From NCBI RefSeq assembly GCF_040649515.1, contig NZ_JBEZFP010000107.1:1-32110 (forward strand): a stretch of 32,110 bases of DNA. Reading direction: 5' to 3'. The DNA is from Yinghuangia elevatio. GTDB taxonomy: Bacteria; Actinomycetota; Actinomycetes; Streptomycetales; Streptomycetaceae. The notes under the pieces are model-generated. The model was given only the letters and a program-made list of their open reading frames with translations, had not been told where the DNA came from and made no database searches. Below are positions 18,680 to 26,263 of the stretch, one piece after another. The position numbers were made by a program, and so were the translations under genes. Positions within the stretch are counted from its first letter, which is position 1. Each line of letters begins with the position of its first letter.

Positions 18680-18767
18680 GTGCCGGGGCGGTGCCGGAAC
18701 AGTGCCAGAGCAGTGCCGAAGCAGTGCCGGAACGGCGCTCGGACGACGCCGGGGCGGCGCCGGCGAC
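18680..18767. repeat. eight degenerate 11-bp tandem repeats
   Basis: Consecutive units begin at 18680, 18691, 18702, 18713, 18724, 18735, 18746 and 18757, for example GTGCCGGAACA, GTGCCAGAGCA, GTGCCGAAGCA, GTGCCGGAACG, then more divergent GCGCTCGGACG, ACGCCGGGGCG and GCGCCGGCGAC. The central five share GTGCC. The 11-bp period is non-coding and close to one turn of DNA. Confidence 0.85.
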
Positions 18768-18903
18768 GGTTCCCCCGTCGGAGCGGGGCGCCGGACCGGC
18801 GGTTCCCGCCGGCCGGTCACGAGGCCATAACGGGTTGGGTACGGCCGTGCACCGGGCGTCCGCGCACCGTGTGAAGGCCGCCATAGGAGCGGTCGGTACC
18901 CGC

Positions 18904-18931
18904 CTGACCAGGACAGTTCGCATGGCAGGAT
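18904..18931 (+). promoter_or_regulatory. candidate steA promoter
   Basis: CTGACC (18904-18909), 16-nt spacer, CAGGAT (18926-18931): each one base from the actinobacterial housekeeping consensus TTGACN/TAGGAT. Transcription would start at about 18938, directly at ATG 18939. Confidence 0.45.
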
Positions 18932-18938
18932 GACCGCG

Positions 18939-20120
18939 ATGAGGATTCCCGTGCTGCGTCGACGCCGCGAGCCCGAGTACGAGGGCATCGCCGGTCCCGC
19001 ACGGCTGGACCGCCGCACCAAGAACCTCACCAAACGCCTGCACCCGGGCGACATCGCGGTGATCGACCACGTCGACCTCGACCGCGTCGCTGCGGAGGCG
19101 CTGATCGCCTGCCGGCCGTCGGCGGTCGTCAACGCGTCGGCGTCGATCAGCGGGCGCTACCCCAACCTCGGCCCCGAGCTGATCGTCGCGGCGGGCATCC
19201 CGCTGCTCGACGCGGTCGGGCAGGGCGTCATCGGGCGGCTGCCCGAGGGCGAGTGGGTGCACATCGAGGACGACATCCTCTACCGCGGCGACAAGCCGAT
19301 AGCGGTCGGCACGATGCTCGACAAGGAGTCGGTGCGCGCCGCCATGGAGGAGGCCCGGGCGGGGCTGTCCGTGCAGATCGAGGCGTTCGCGGCGAACACG
19401 CTGGAGTACATCCGCGAGGAGCGCGACCTGCTGCTCGACGGGGTGGGCGTACCGCCGATCAAGACGCGCATGGACGGGCGGCAGGTCCTGATCGTGGTGC
19501 GCGGCTACCACTACCGCGAGGACATCGCGGCGCTGCGGCCGTACATCCGCGAGTACCGGCCGGTGATGATAGGGGTCGACGGCGGGGCGGACGCGCTGCT
19601 GGAGGCGGGTTACCGGCCGCACATCATCATCGGCGACCTGGACTCGGTCTCCGACGAGGCGCTGCGGTCAGGGGCGGAGATCGTGGTGCACGCGTACCGC
19701 GACGGGCGCGCCCCGGGGATGGAGCGGCTGCACGAACTGGGGCTGGACGGCGTGCCGTTCCCGGCGACCGGCACCAGCGAGGACATCGCGATGCTGCTCG
19801 CGGACGACAAGGGGGCGAACCTGATCGTCGCGGTCGGCACGCACGCGACGCTGGTGGAGTTCCTGGACAAGGGCCGTGCGGGCATGGCCAGTACGTTCCT
19901 CACCCGGTTGCGGGTGGGCGGCAAGCTCGTGGACGCCAAGGGCGTGAGCCGCCTCTACCGCAGCCGCATCTCGACGACGTCACTGCTCCTGATGTCGCTG
20001 GCCGCATTGACCACCATTGCGGTGACCATCAGAGTCAGCCCCTTGGGCCAGGCGTACTACCACGTCTACCGGGCGTACTGGGACTCGTTCGTCTACTGGC
20101 TGCAAGGAATCTTCGGTTGA
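18939..20120 (+). CDS. steA: putative cytokinetic ring protein SteA
   Basis: 393 residues. An N-terminal domain (IAGPARLDRRTKNL, RLHPGDIAVIDHVDLDR, ASISGRYPNLGP) precedes a thiamin-pyrophosphokinase-like domain with VDGGADALLEAGY and IIIGDLDSVSDEAL, then a basic linker and one membrane helix near the C-terminus (about 346-366, SLLLMSLAALTTIAVTI). SteA homologues in Corynebacterium act with SteB at the division septum. ATG 18939 is chosen over ATG 18930 because the latter lies inside the probable -10. steB starts within its stop codon (TTGA overlap), so the two proteins are translationally coupled. Confidence 0.93.
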   Translation: MRIPVLRRRREPEYEGIAGPARLDRRTKNLTKRLHPGDIAVIDHVDLDRVAAEALIACRPSAVVNASASISGRYPNLGPELIVAAGIPLLDAVGQGVIGRLPEGEWVHIEDDILYRGDKPIAVGTMLDKESVRAAMEEARAGLSVQIEAFAANTLEYIREERDLLLDGVGVPPIKTRMDGRQVLIVVRGYHYREDIAALRPYIREYRPVMIGVDGGADALLEAGYRPHIIIGDLDSVSDEALRSGAEIVVHAYRDGRAPGMERLHELGLDGVPFPATGTSEDIAMLLADDKGANLIVAVGTHATLVEFLDKGRAGMASTFLTRLRVGGKLVDAKGVSRLYRSRISTTSLLLMSLAALTTIAVTIRVSPLGQAYYHVYRAYWDSFVYWLQGIFG

Positions 20121-21253
20121 TCGACTTCCGGTACCACGTCGTCTCCATCATCGCGGTGTTCCTGGCACTGTCGGTGGGCCTTGTGCTGGGCAGTTCGTTC
20201 CTCGCGGACTTCGCCAAAGATGACCTGAACAACAGGATCGACGGCCTTGCGCGGGACGCGGCGGCGAGGCAGAGGGAACGGGACGCCGTTCAGGCGGAGC
20301 TCGAGAAGACCGGCACCTTCATCTCCGCCACCAAGCCCGAGTTGGTGGCGGACAAGCTGAAGGGCAAGAGCGTCGTCCTGGTCAACCTGCCGGACGCGGA
20401 CACCGATATCACCGACGAGACCGACCGGACGCTGGCGGCGTCGGGTGCGACGGTCACGGGCGTTGTGTCGCTCAAATCCGGCTGGGTCGATCCCGCCAAG
20501 GAGACCGCGCTCGGCGACGCCGTCGACTCGGACTTCCCCGGCGCGACGTCGTACGAGCGGGCGGCCGCCGCGCTTGCGGACGCTCTCGTGCACAAGACGG
20601 CCACGCCCACGACGCCCACGGGTGGGGCGACTTCGACGCCCGGGACCACGCCCCCGCCGTCCGCGGGTGCCCCGTCCGGTCCGCCGCCGTCCGGAGCCCC
20701 GACCACGGCCCAGGGCACCCCGAACCCGGGGGCCACCTCAAGCCTTTCACCCGGCGGCAACGCAAACGGCAGCGACGCGACCGCGAGCGGGGAAACACCG
20801 CTCGCCGTCCTGAACCGCCTCAAGAACGCCGGTTTCATCGAGATCAAGGGCAATCCGGAGAAGGGCGCGACCCTCGCGGTCGTCGTCGCTCCCGCGGGGC
20901 CGGTCAAGGCGAGCGACCCGAGCCGCGTCGGCACCGTCAACGGCATCTACATCGGACTGTCGCGCACCCTCGACGCCTCTGACGACGGTACGGTTCTGGC
21001 CGGGGACACCACCTCCGCCCAGGACGGCGGCACCGTCTTCGCACTGCGTCGCGACGAACGTGCGATCAAGTCGGTGTCCACCGTCGACGCCGCCGACACC
21101 GATGCGGGCCAGGTCTCCGTCGACTGGGCGCTTGTGGTCGAGGCGGAAACCGGGAAGTCCGGGCAGTACGGGCTGACCGGGCCGGACGGCTGGCTCCCCG
21201 CACTGCCGGAGAAGAAGCCCGAGACGACCGAGAAGCCGGAGAATACGTCGTGA
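20117..21253 (+). CDS. steB: SteB/MctB-type envelope protein (copper transporter family)
   Basis: 378 residues. The start (L)IDFRYHVVSIIAVFLALSVG is the family hallmark: one membrane helix (7-27), then a coiled coil (AARQRERDAVQAELEK) and an extracytoplasmic domain. In mycobacteria the homologue MctB limits copper; in corynebacteria SteB partners SteA in division. TTG 20117 is the start, with AAGGAA 7 nt upstream and a 4-nt overlap with steA. Residues about 160-228 are a Pro/Thr/Gly/Ser-rich disordered insert (TPTTPTGGATSTPG, PPPSAGAPSGPPPSGAP) inside the outer domain, longer than I expect for the family. The gene overlaps the next by GTGA. Confidence 0.92.
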   Translation: MIDFRYHVVSIIAVFLALSVGLVLGSSFLADFAKDDLNNRIDGLARDAAARQRERDAVQAELEKTGTFISATKPELVADKLKGKSVVLVNLPDADTDITDETDRTLAASGATVTGVVSLKSGWVDPAKETALGDAVDSDFPGATSYERAAAALADALVHKTATPTTPTGGATSTPGTTPPPSAGAPSGPPPSGAPTTAQGTPNPGATSSLSPGGNANGSDATASGETPLAVLNRLKNAGFIEIKGNPEKGATLAVVVAPAGPVKASDPSRVGTVNGIYIGLSRTLDASDDGTVLAGDTTSAQDGGTVFALRRDERAIKSVSTVDAADTDAGQVSVDWALVVEAETGKSGQYGLTGPDGWLPALPEKKPETTEKPENTS

Positions 21254-22179
21254 GTTCGGTTCGGCGCGCGGTGCGTACCGCGCTGGTCGCGGGTACCGCG
21301 GCACGATTCGCGTACACCATGCTCAACCGCTTCACGCCCGGTGAGGCCGCGCTGTGGGAGCGCCGCAACCACCGCGGCGAAGTGGTCACCCTCGTCGAGG
21401 GCCCGGCGTGCGCGGTGGGCGCGGCGCTGGCCGCCGCGACCGCGCCCGGGGTGCCGGGCCGGCACCGTGCGGCGGCGGCTCTGGCGACCGTGGGGGCGGC
21501 CGGGTTCGGGACGTACGACGACATGCTGGGCGCGACGGACAAGCGCGGCTTCAAGGGGCACATCGGTGCGCTCGCCAAGGGCGAGGTCACCAGCGGCATG
21601 GTCAAGGTGCTGGGGATCGGCGCGACCGGCCTTGCCGCGGGTTCGCTGGTGCAGCGCAAGCCGGTCGACAAGCTGCTGGCCGGGCTGGTGATCGCGGGCG
21701 GCGCGAACGTCGTCAACCTGTTCGACCTGCGTCCTGGCCGGGCCGCGAAGGTGACGCTGATGGCGGGGGCGCTGCCGGTGCTGCGCGGCTCGCGGCTCGC
21801 GGCCGCCCCGGTCGGCGCCGCCGCGGCGCTGCTGCCCGAAGACCTGGACGAGAAGGCGATGTTGGGCGACGCGGGCGCGAACGCGCTCGGCGCGGCGCTC
21901 GGTGTGGCCGCGGCGGCGGGCGCGTCGCGGCGCGGACTGGTCGTCCGGGCCGCGGTGTTGGCCGGGCTGACGCTGGCGAGCGAGAAGGTCAGCTTCACCA
22001 AGGTCATCGCGAAGACGCCGTGGCTGAACACGATCGACATGCTGGGGCGCCGGCCGGTCGCGCCGCCGCTCCCGGCAGATTCCGCGGTCGGGAACGGGAC
22101 GGCCGGGACGGCCGAGGCGGGGACGACCGCGGCGTCATCCGGGGGCACCGGGTCGGCCGGGCAGCCGGTGGCGTCGTAG
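21250..22179 (+). CDS. MraY/WecA-like polyprenyl-phosphate sugar transferase homologue
   Basis: 309 residues, multi-spanning membrane protein. Motifs fit the polyprenyl-phosphate GlcNAc/MurNAc-1-P transferase superfamily: YDDMLGATDKRGFKGH (Asp90-Asp91), NLFDLRPGRAAK (Asn156, Asp159) and MLGDAGANALGA (Asp207). It is shorter than MraY (about 360) and the NLFDLRPGRA form differs from the usual NxxDGLDG, so it is a divergent subfamily whose substrate is unknown. The last 35 residues are a Gly/Thr/Ala tail. GTG 21250 overlaps the steB stop by 4 nt. Coupling with steAB suggests it acts in envelope assembly at the septum (inference). Confidence 0.85.
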   Translation: MSSVRRAVRTALVAGTAARFAYTMLNRFTPGEAALWERRNHRGEVVTLVEGPACAVGAALAAATAPGVPGRHRAAAALATVGAAGFGTYDDMLGATDKRGFKGHIGALAKGEVTSGMVKVLGIGATGLAAGSLVQRKPVDKLLAGLVIAGGANVVNLFDLRPGRAAKVTLMAGALPVLRGSRLAAAPVGAAAALLPEDLDEKAMLGDAGANALGAALGVAAAAGASRRGLVVRAAVLAGLTLASEKVSFTKVIAKTPWLNTIDMLGRRPVAPPLPADSAVGNGTAGTAEAGTTAASSGGTGSAGQPVAS

Positions 22180-22240
22180 GTCCCATGCCGGCAAGTCCGA
22201 TCATCGGGCGGCGCCTGTGGACGGCCGCGCGCACCGAACG

Positions 22241-22271
22241 CCCCACTTCTGGTAGACCCCCGGAGTGGGGG
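22241..22271 (+). promoter_or_regulatory. two mutually exclusive hairpins before murJ
   Basis: CCCCACT (22241-22247) can pair with AGTGGGG (22264-22270), while CCCCC (22257-22261) can pair with GGGGG (22267-22271). Both use the same G-run, so only one can form. They lie about 100 nt upstream of the murJ start. A terminator for the steAB operon or an attenuator for murJ are both possible. Confidence 0.4.
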
Positions 22272-22372
22272 CTGTGTGCATACGACGAAAGTCGCGCCCC
22301 GACCGACACTTCGGACCGGGCAGCAGCCCGCGTGATCGCGCGCGGGCCCACCGGCATCGCCGGGCGGTCCTC

Positions 22373-24100
22373 GTGACGCCGGACGCGGGGCGGCCGGACC
22401 CCGGCGGCCACGCGCCGCCGCCCCCCTCCGACGGCACCGCGACAAACCGCCCCCGGAAACGGCGCCTCGCCCGCGGGCTCGCCGGGGCCGCCCTGCTCAT
22501 CGCGGTCCTGACGGTACTGGCCCGCCTCGCCGGCTTCGGCCGGCAGATCGTCTTCAACGCGGCCGTCGGCCAGACCGCGGTCGGCGACGCGTACACGACC
22601 GCCAACTACGTCCCCAACATCGTCTTCGACATCGTCGCGGGCGGTGCGCTCGCGAGCCTGGTCGTGCCGCTGCTCGCCGGGCCCATCGCGCGCGGCAAGG
22701 ACGACGAGACGACGCGCACCGCCTCCGCGCTGCTGACCTGGACCGTCCTCATCCTCGTGCCGGTCACGGCGGCCGGCATGGCGCTCGCGCGCCCGCTGAT
22801 GGAACTCCTGCTGCGCGACAAGGCCGACGTCCCCGGCATGCTCGACCTCGCGAGCGGGCTGCTGCTGGCCTTCATGCCGCAGATCCTGCTGTACGGCCTG
22901 GCCGTCGTCTCCGCCGGCATCCTCCAGGCCCACCGGCGCTTCACCGCCGCCGCCGTCGCGCCGCTGGTGTCGAGCCTGGTGGTGGCCGCCGCGTACGTCG
23001 CCTTCGCCGCCGGGTACGACGGCGACGGCCAGGACCCCGCGGGCGTCCCGCACGGCAGCGAACTGGTCCTCGGGCTCGGCACCACCGCGGGCGTCCTCGC
23101 GCTGGCGCTGTGCACGCTGGTCCCGCTGCGCGGCACCGGCGTGCGGCTGCGGCCGACGCTGCGCTTCCCGGACGGCGTGGCCCGCCGCGCCCGGCTGCTC
23201 GCGCTCGCCGGCGTCGCGACGCTCGTCGCCCAGCAACTGGCCACCGTCACCGTGCTGATGCTGGTCAACGCGCACGGCCCGGAGGGCGGGGCGGTGACGT
23301 ACCAGAACGCGTGGATGCTCTACTCGCTGCCGTACGCCATCCTCGCCGTCCCGATCGCGACCAGTGCCTTCCCGCGGCTGAGCGCCGCCGCCCACTCCGG
23401 CGACCACTCCTCCTTCGCCGCCACGGCCGCCGCGACGACGCGCGCGGTGCTGCTCGTGTCGTTCGCGGGGGCCGCGGTGCTGGCCGCGGCGGCGTACCCG
23501 ATCGGGGCGTTCTTCGCCCGGCTGGGCGACGGCGGGACGGACCCGGTCGTGCTGGCCCGGGCACTGGTGGCGTTCGCGCCCGGGCTCGCGGGCTACGGCC
23601 TGGTCGCGCACCTCGGGCGCGCCCTCTACGCGCGCGGTCACGGACGCGCCTCCGCGGGCGCCGTCGTGCTGGGCTGGGCGGCCGTCATCGCGGCCGACCT
23701 GGCGCTGGTGCCGAACGTGCCCGCCGACTGGACCGTGGCCGCGCTGGGCCTCGGCAACACGATCGGCATGACGGTCGCGGGGCTGCTGCTGGTCGCCGCG
23801 ACGGCGCGTACGTCCGGCCGCGACGCCCTGCACGGTGTGCCGCGGGCCGCGGGTGCCGGCCTGCTCTCGGCGGCCGCGGGCGGCGCCGCGGGCGCCGCGC
23901 TCGCCGCCGCGGTGGGAACGGGCGGTACCGCATGGACGTTGATCATGGGGACGGTGGCCGCAATAGTGGGCGTGGCGGTTTTCGCCGCGTCGGCGTACGC
24001 GTCGGCGGGGCGGGACATCCGCGCACTGCTCCGGCGCCGGGGCGGGCGCGCGGGCGCCTCCGGCACGGACGTCCGAGACGCGAAGGAGAACCGTGGCTGA
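22373..24100 (+). CDS. murJ: MurJ/MviN family lipid II flippase
   Basis: 575 residues. A Pro-rich cytoplasmic N-terminus and a basic stretch (NRPRKRRLARG) precede about 14 membrane helices of the MOP superfamily. Family features include LARLAGFGRQIVFNAAVG, YTTANYVPNIVFDIVAGGALAS, VPLLAGPIARG and YSLPYAILAVPIATSAFPRLS. MurJ moves lipid-linked peptidoglycan precursors across the membrane. It may be a paralogue specialised for another glycan, since it lacks the large cytoplasmic kinase-like region some actinobacterial MurJ proteins carry. GTG 22373 is the best start but has no strong Shine-Dalgarno. The glycosyltransferase gene overlaps its end by 8 nt. Confidence 0.88.
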   Translation: MTPDAGRPDPGGHAPPPPSDGTATNRPRKRRLARGLAGAALLIAVLTVLARLAGFGRQIVFNAAVGQTAVGDAYTTANYVPNIVFDIVAGGALASLVVPLLAGPIARGKDDETTRTASALLTWTVLILVPVTAAGMALARPLMELLLRDKADVPGMLDLASGLLLAFMPQILLYGLAVVSAGILQAHRRFTAAAVAPLVSSLVVAAAYVAFAAGYDGDGQDPAGVPHGSELVLGLGTTAGVLALALCTLVPLRGTGVRLRPTLRFPDGVARRARLLALAGVATLVAQQLATVTVLMLVNAHGPEGGAVTYQNAWMLYSLPYAILAVPIATSAFPRLSAAAHSGDHSSFAATAAATTRAVLLVSFAGAAVLAAAAYPIGAFFARLGDGGTDPVVLARALVAFAPGLAGYGLVAHLGRALYARGHGRASAGAVVLGWAAVIAADLALVPNVPADWTVAALGLGNTIGMTVAGLLLVAATARTSGRDALHGVPRAAGAGLLSAAAGGAAGAALAAAVGTGGTAWTLIMGTVAAIVGVAVFAASAYASAGRDIRALLRRRGGRAGASGTDVRDAKENRG

Positions 24101-25226
24101 CGGTACGCCGCAGGAACGCGCCAGCAAGCCCGCACGCCTGCGGGCCGTCCTGGTCCTGGCCACCGCCGTGGGCGGCGCCGGCGCACACGTGCGTTCGCTG
24201 GCCGCGGGCCTCACCGCGCGCGGCGTCGCGGTCACCGTCGCCGGGCCGGGCTCGGTCGAGGAGCACTTCCGCTTCACCGACACCGGCGCGCGCTTCGCGG
24301 AGGTCGAGATCTCCACCGCGCCGCGTCCCGCCGACGTCGCCGCGGTACGCGCGCTGCGCGAGGCGTGCGCGGGCGCGCACGTCGTGCACGCGCACGGACT
24401 GCGCGCCGGCCTGGTCGCCGGAGCCGCGGTCGGCCGGCACCGCCCCGGCCGCCGCCCGCTCGTCCTCACACTGCACAACGCCGTCCTGGCCACCGGCCCC
24501 AAGGGGGTGCTGACCCGGCTGATGGAGGGCCGGGCGGTCCGGGCCGCAGACGTCGTCCTCGGCGCGTCCGGAGACCTCGTCGCCCGCGCGCGCAAACTCG
24601 GTGCCTCGGACGCCCGCCTCGGCCCGGTCGGCGCCCCGCCGCTGCCCCCGCCGCGCCGTGACCGCGACGCCGTACGCACCGAACTCACCGGCGCGGACCG
24701 CCCGATCGTGCTCGCGGTCGGCCGTCTCGCGCCGCAGAAGGCGTACCCGGTGTTGCTCGACGCCGCGCAGGACTGGAAGGGCCTCGACCCCGTCCCGCTC
24801 CTCGTGGTGGCGGGCGACGGTCCGCTGCGCGACGAGCTCCAGGCCCGTATCGACGCCGACTACCTGCCGGTCCGCCTCCTCGGCCACCGCTCCGACGTCG
24901 CCGACCTGCTCGCCGGGGCCGACATCGCGGTGCTCGCCAGCGAGTGGGAGGCCCGCTCCCTCGTGGTGCAGGAGGCGCTGCGCGCGGGCGTCCCGGTCGT
25001 CGCCACCGAGGTCGGCGGCACCCCCGAACTGGTGGGCGACGCGGCGGTCCTGGTGCCGTACGGCGACTCCGCCGCGCTCGGCTCCGCGGTCGCCGACCTC
25101 CTGGAGGACCACCGCAAGCGCGAACTCCTCGCCGAACTCGGCCGCGTGCAGGCCGAGTCCTGGCCCGACGAGCGCGACACCGTCGAGCAGGTCCTGAGCG
25201 TCTACGAGGAACTCGGCCCGCTCTGA
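24093..25226 (+). CDS. GT4-type glycosyltransferase
   Basis: 377 residues, GT-B fold. The N-terminal domain has the glycine-rich LVLATAVGGAGAHVRSLAAGL and VVHAHGLRAGLVAG; the C-terminal donor-binding domain has PIVLAVGRLAPQKAYPVLL, LLVVAGDGPLRDEL and the E-x7-E motif region ASEWEARSLVVQEALRAGVP. It transfers a sugar from a nucleotide donor; acceptor unknown. GTG 24093 is preceded by AAGGAG and lies inside the end of murJ, so translation is coupled. Next to a flippase and an MraY-like enzyme, a lipid-linked envelope glycan is the likely product (inference). Confidence 0.93.
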   Translation: MADGTPQERASKPARLRAVLVLATAVGGAGAHVRSLAAGLTARGVAVTVAGPGSVEEHFRFTDTGARFAEVEISTAPRPADVAAVRALREACAGAHVVHAHGLRAGLVAGAAVGRHRPGRRPLVLTLHNAVLATGPKGVLTRLMEGRAVRAADVVLGASGDLVARARKLGASDARLGPVGAPPLPPPRRDRDAVRTELTGADRPIVLAVGRLAPQKAYPVLLDAAQDWKGLDPVPLLVVAGDGPLRDELQARIDADYLPVRLLGHRSDVADLLAGADIAVLASEWEARSLVVQEALRAGVPVVATEVGGTPELVGDAAVLVPYGDSAALGSAVADLLEDHRKRELLAELGRVQAESWPDERDTVEQVLSVYEELGPL

Positions 25227-25355
25227 CGCCCGCAGGACGCCTGGACCGCCGCGCACCATGGGCGTTCGCCGCGGCACCGGGGTCTGCGCACTTCGCTTCC
25301 GGGACACTCGGGCGCGTCGTCGCCTGCCCTGGCCGTGCACGGCGGCCGCGCGCAA

Positions 25356-25383
25356 TGGACGACGGCGCTCCCGGCACTAGCAT
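25356..25383 (+). promoter_or_regulatory. candidate promoter of the 25392 gene
   Basis: TGGACG (25356-25361), 16-nt spacer, TAGCAT (25378-25383). The start codon follows 8 nt after the -10, so the mRNA would be leaderless or nearly so. Confidence 0.5.
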
Positions 25384-25391
25384 GCCGCGTC

Positions 25392-26105
25392 ATGGACTCG
25401 CGTAACTCCGGGCGCTTCGTCGCCGCAGGTGTGGTGGCCGCGCTTCTGCTGGTCGTGGGATTCGGCAACCAGTGGTTGTGGGAGGACCTGCTGACCAAGG
25501 ACCTGACGGATGACGACTCCGCGTCGCACGTCCTCATGTGGTTGAACACGCCGCACTGGATCGTCGACAAGAGCGGTCCGTTCGCGAGGTTCGCGGGTGC
25601 GGACGTGGCCGCCTGTCTCGTCGGCGTCGGGGCGCTGCTGGCGACCGTCGCCGTCGTGCTTGTCTCCGCGTCGCGGCGCCGGGGCTTCAACCCGCTGATC
25701 TCGGGCTGGTTCTCGCTGGTGGCGGGCGGGGCGGCGTACAGCGTCACAAGCTACCTGGTGTCCGGAATGCCGAGCGGTACGGCGGGCGGTGCGTCCGCGG
25801 ACGAGCGAACTCTCGCGATGGGACTGGACGTTGTCGCGGCCGGCGCCGGATACGGCCTGCTTGCGGGCTGGTTCGTCGGCATCGTCTGCGCTTTCGCCGC
25901 GGCGGGCGGCGGGTTGCGGACGCTCTTCCTCGCGGCACCGCACGACCCGGCCGGGTGGGGGCCCGCGCCGAACCCGCCCACGCCGCCGATGGCGCCGTAC
26001 GGTTCCCCCGCGCTGCCTGCCCAGTGGCCGCCGCACGCCCAGACACCCCCGCAGTCCGCGCAGACACCTCCGCCGCCCCCGCCCACGCCTCCGCGGCACC
26101 CCTGA
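25392..26105 (+). CDS. membrane protein with proline-rich tail, unknown function
   Basis: 237 residues. Helices are visible at about 9-28 (FVAAGVVAALLLVVGF), 70-92 (DVAACLVGVGALLATVAVVL), 100-122 and 150-175 (GLLAGWFVGIVCAFAAAGG). From about 185 the chain is a Pro-rich cytoplasmic or exposed tail (PPTPPMAPYG, ending PPPPPPTPPRHP). I do not recognise the family. ATG 25392 has no Shine-Dalgarno but a good promoter ends 8 nt before it. It is monocistronic, convergent with the DUF2254 gene. Confidence 0.8.
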   Translation: MDSRNSGRFVAAGVVAALLLVVGFGNQWLWEDLLTKDLTDDDSASHVLMWLNTPHWIVDKSGPFARFAGADVAACLVGVGALLATVAVVLVSASRRRGFNPLISGWFSLVAGGAAYSVTSYLVSGMPSGTAGGASADERTLAMGLDVVAAGAGYGLLAGWFVGIVCAFAAAGGGLRTLFLAAPHDPAGWGPAPNPPTPPMAPYGSPALPAQWPPHAQTPPQSAQTPPPPPPTPPRHP

Positions 26106-26184
26106 CCCGGCAGGTCCGACCCGGCGGTTCCGAGACCGTCGTTGGGCGCGTCTTCCCGCTTCCCTGACAAGGGATCGCCGGTTC

Positions 26185-26212
26185 GCCACGTACATTTCGC
26201 CACGCACATTTC
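26185..26212. repeat. 14-bp tandem duplication
   Basis: GCCACGTACATTTC (26185-26198) is followed directly by GCCACGCACATTTC (26199-26212), one mismatch, in the spacer between convergent genes. Confidence 0.7.
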
Positions 26213-26217
26213 GACGC

Positions 26218-26240
26218 GTACCGACAGCTTTGTCAGGTAC
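26218..26240. terminator. hairpin between convergent genes
   Basis: GTACC-GACA (26218-26226) pairs with TGTCAGGTAC (26231-26240) with one bulged base and a 4-nt loop GCTT. Possible shared terminator for the 25392 gene and the DUF2254 gene. Confidence 0.5.
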
Positions 26241-26263
26241 TCGCCTCGTGATAGGTGTCGGGC

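Larger units (their letters stand above)
18629..18938. other. 310-bp gap before steA
   Basis: No supported gene. It contains the 11-bp tandem repeat array (18680-18767) and, near its right end, the likely steA promoter. Short reading frames here run through the 11-bp array, whose unit is not a codon multiple, and are not credible. Confidence 0.7.

Noticed and set aside
18651..18933. short reading frames through the 11-bp array
   Set aside because: The repeat unit is not a codon multiple, so no frame keeps a repeated peptide; no ribosome binding sites.
22004..24688. 894-codon minus-strand frame opposite murJ
   Set aside because: Arg/Gly/Ala low-complexity product, antisense shadow of murJ and the glycosyltransferase.
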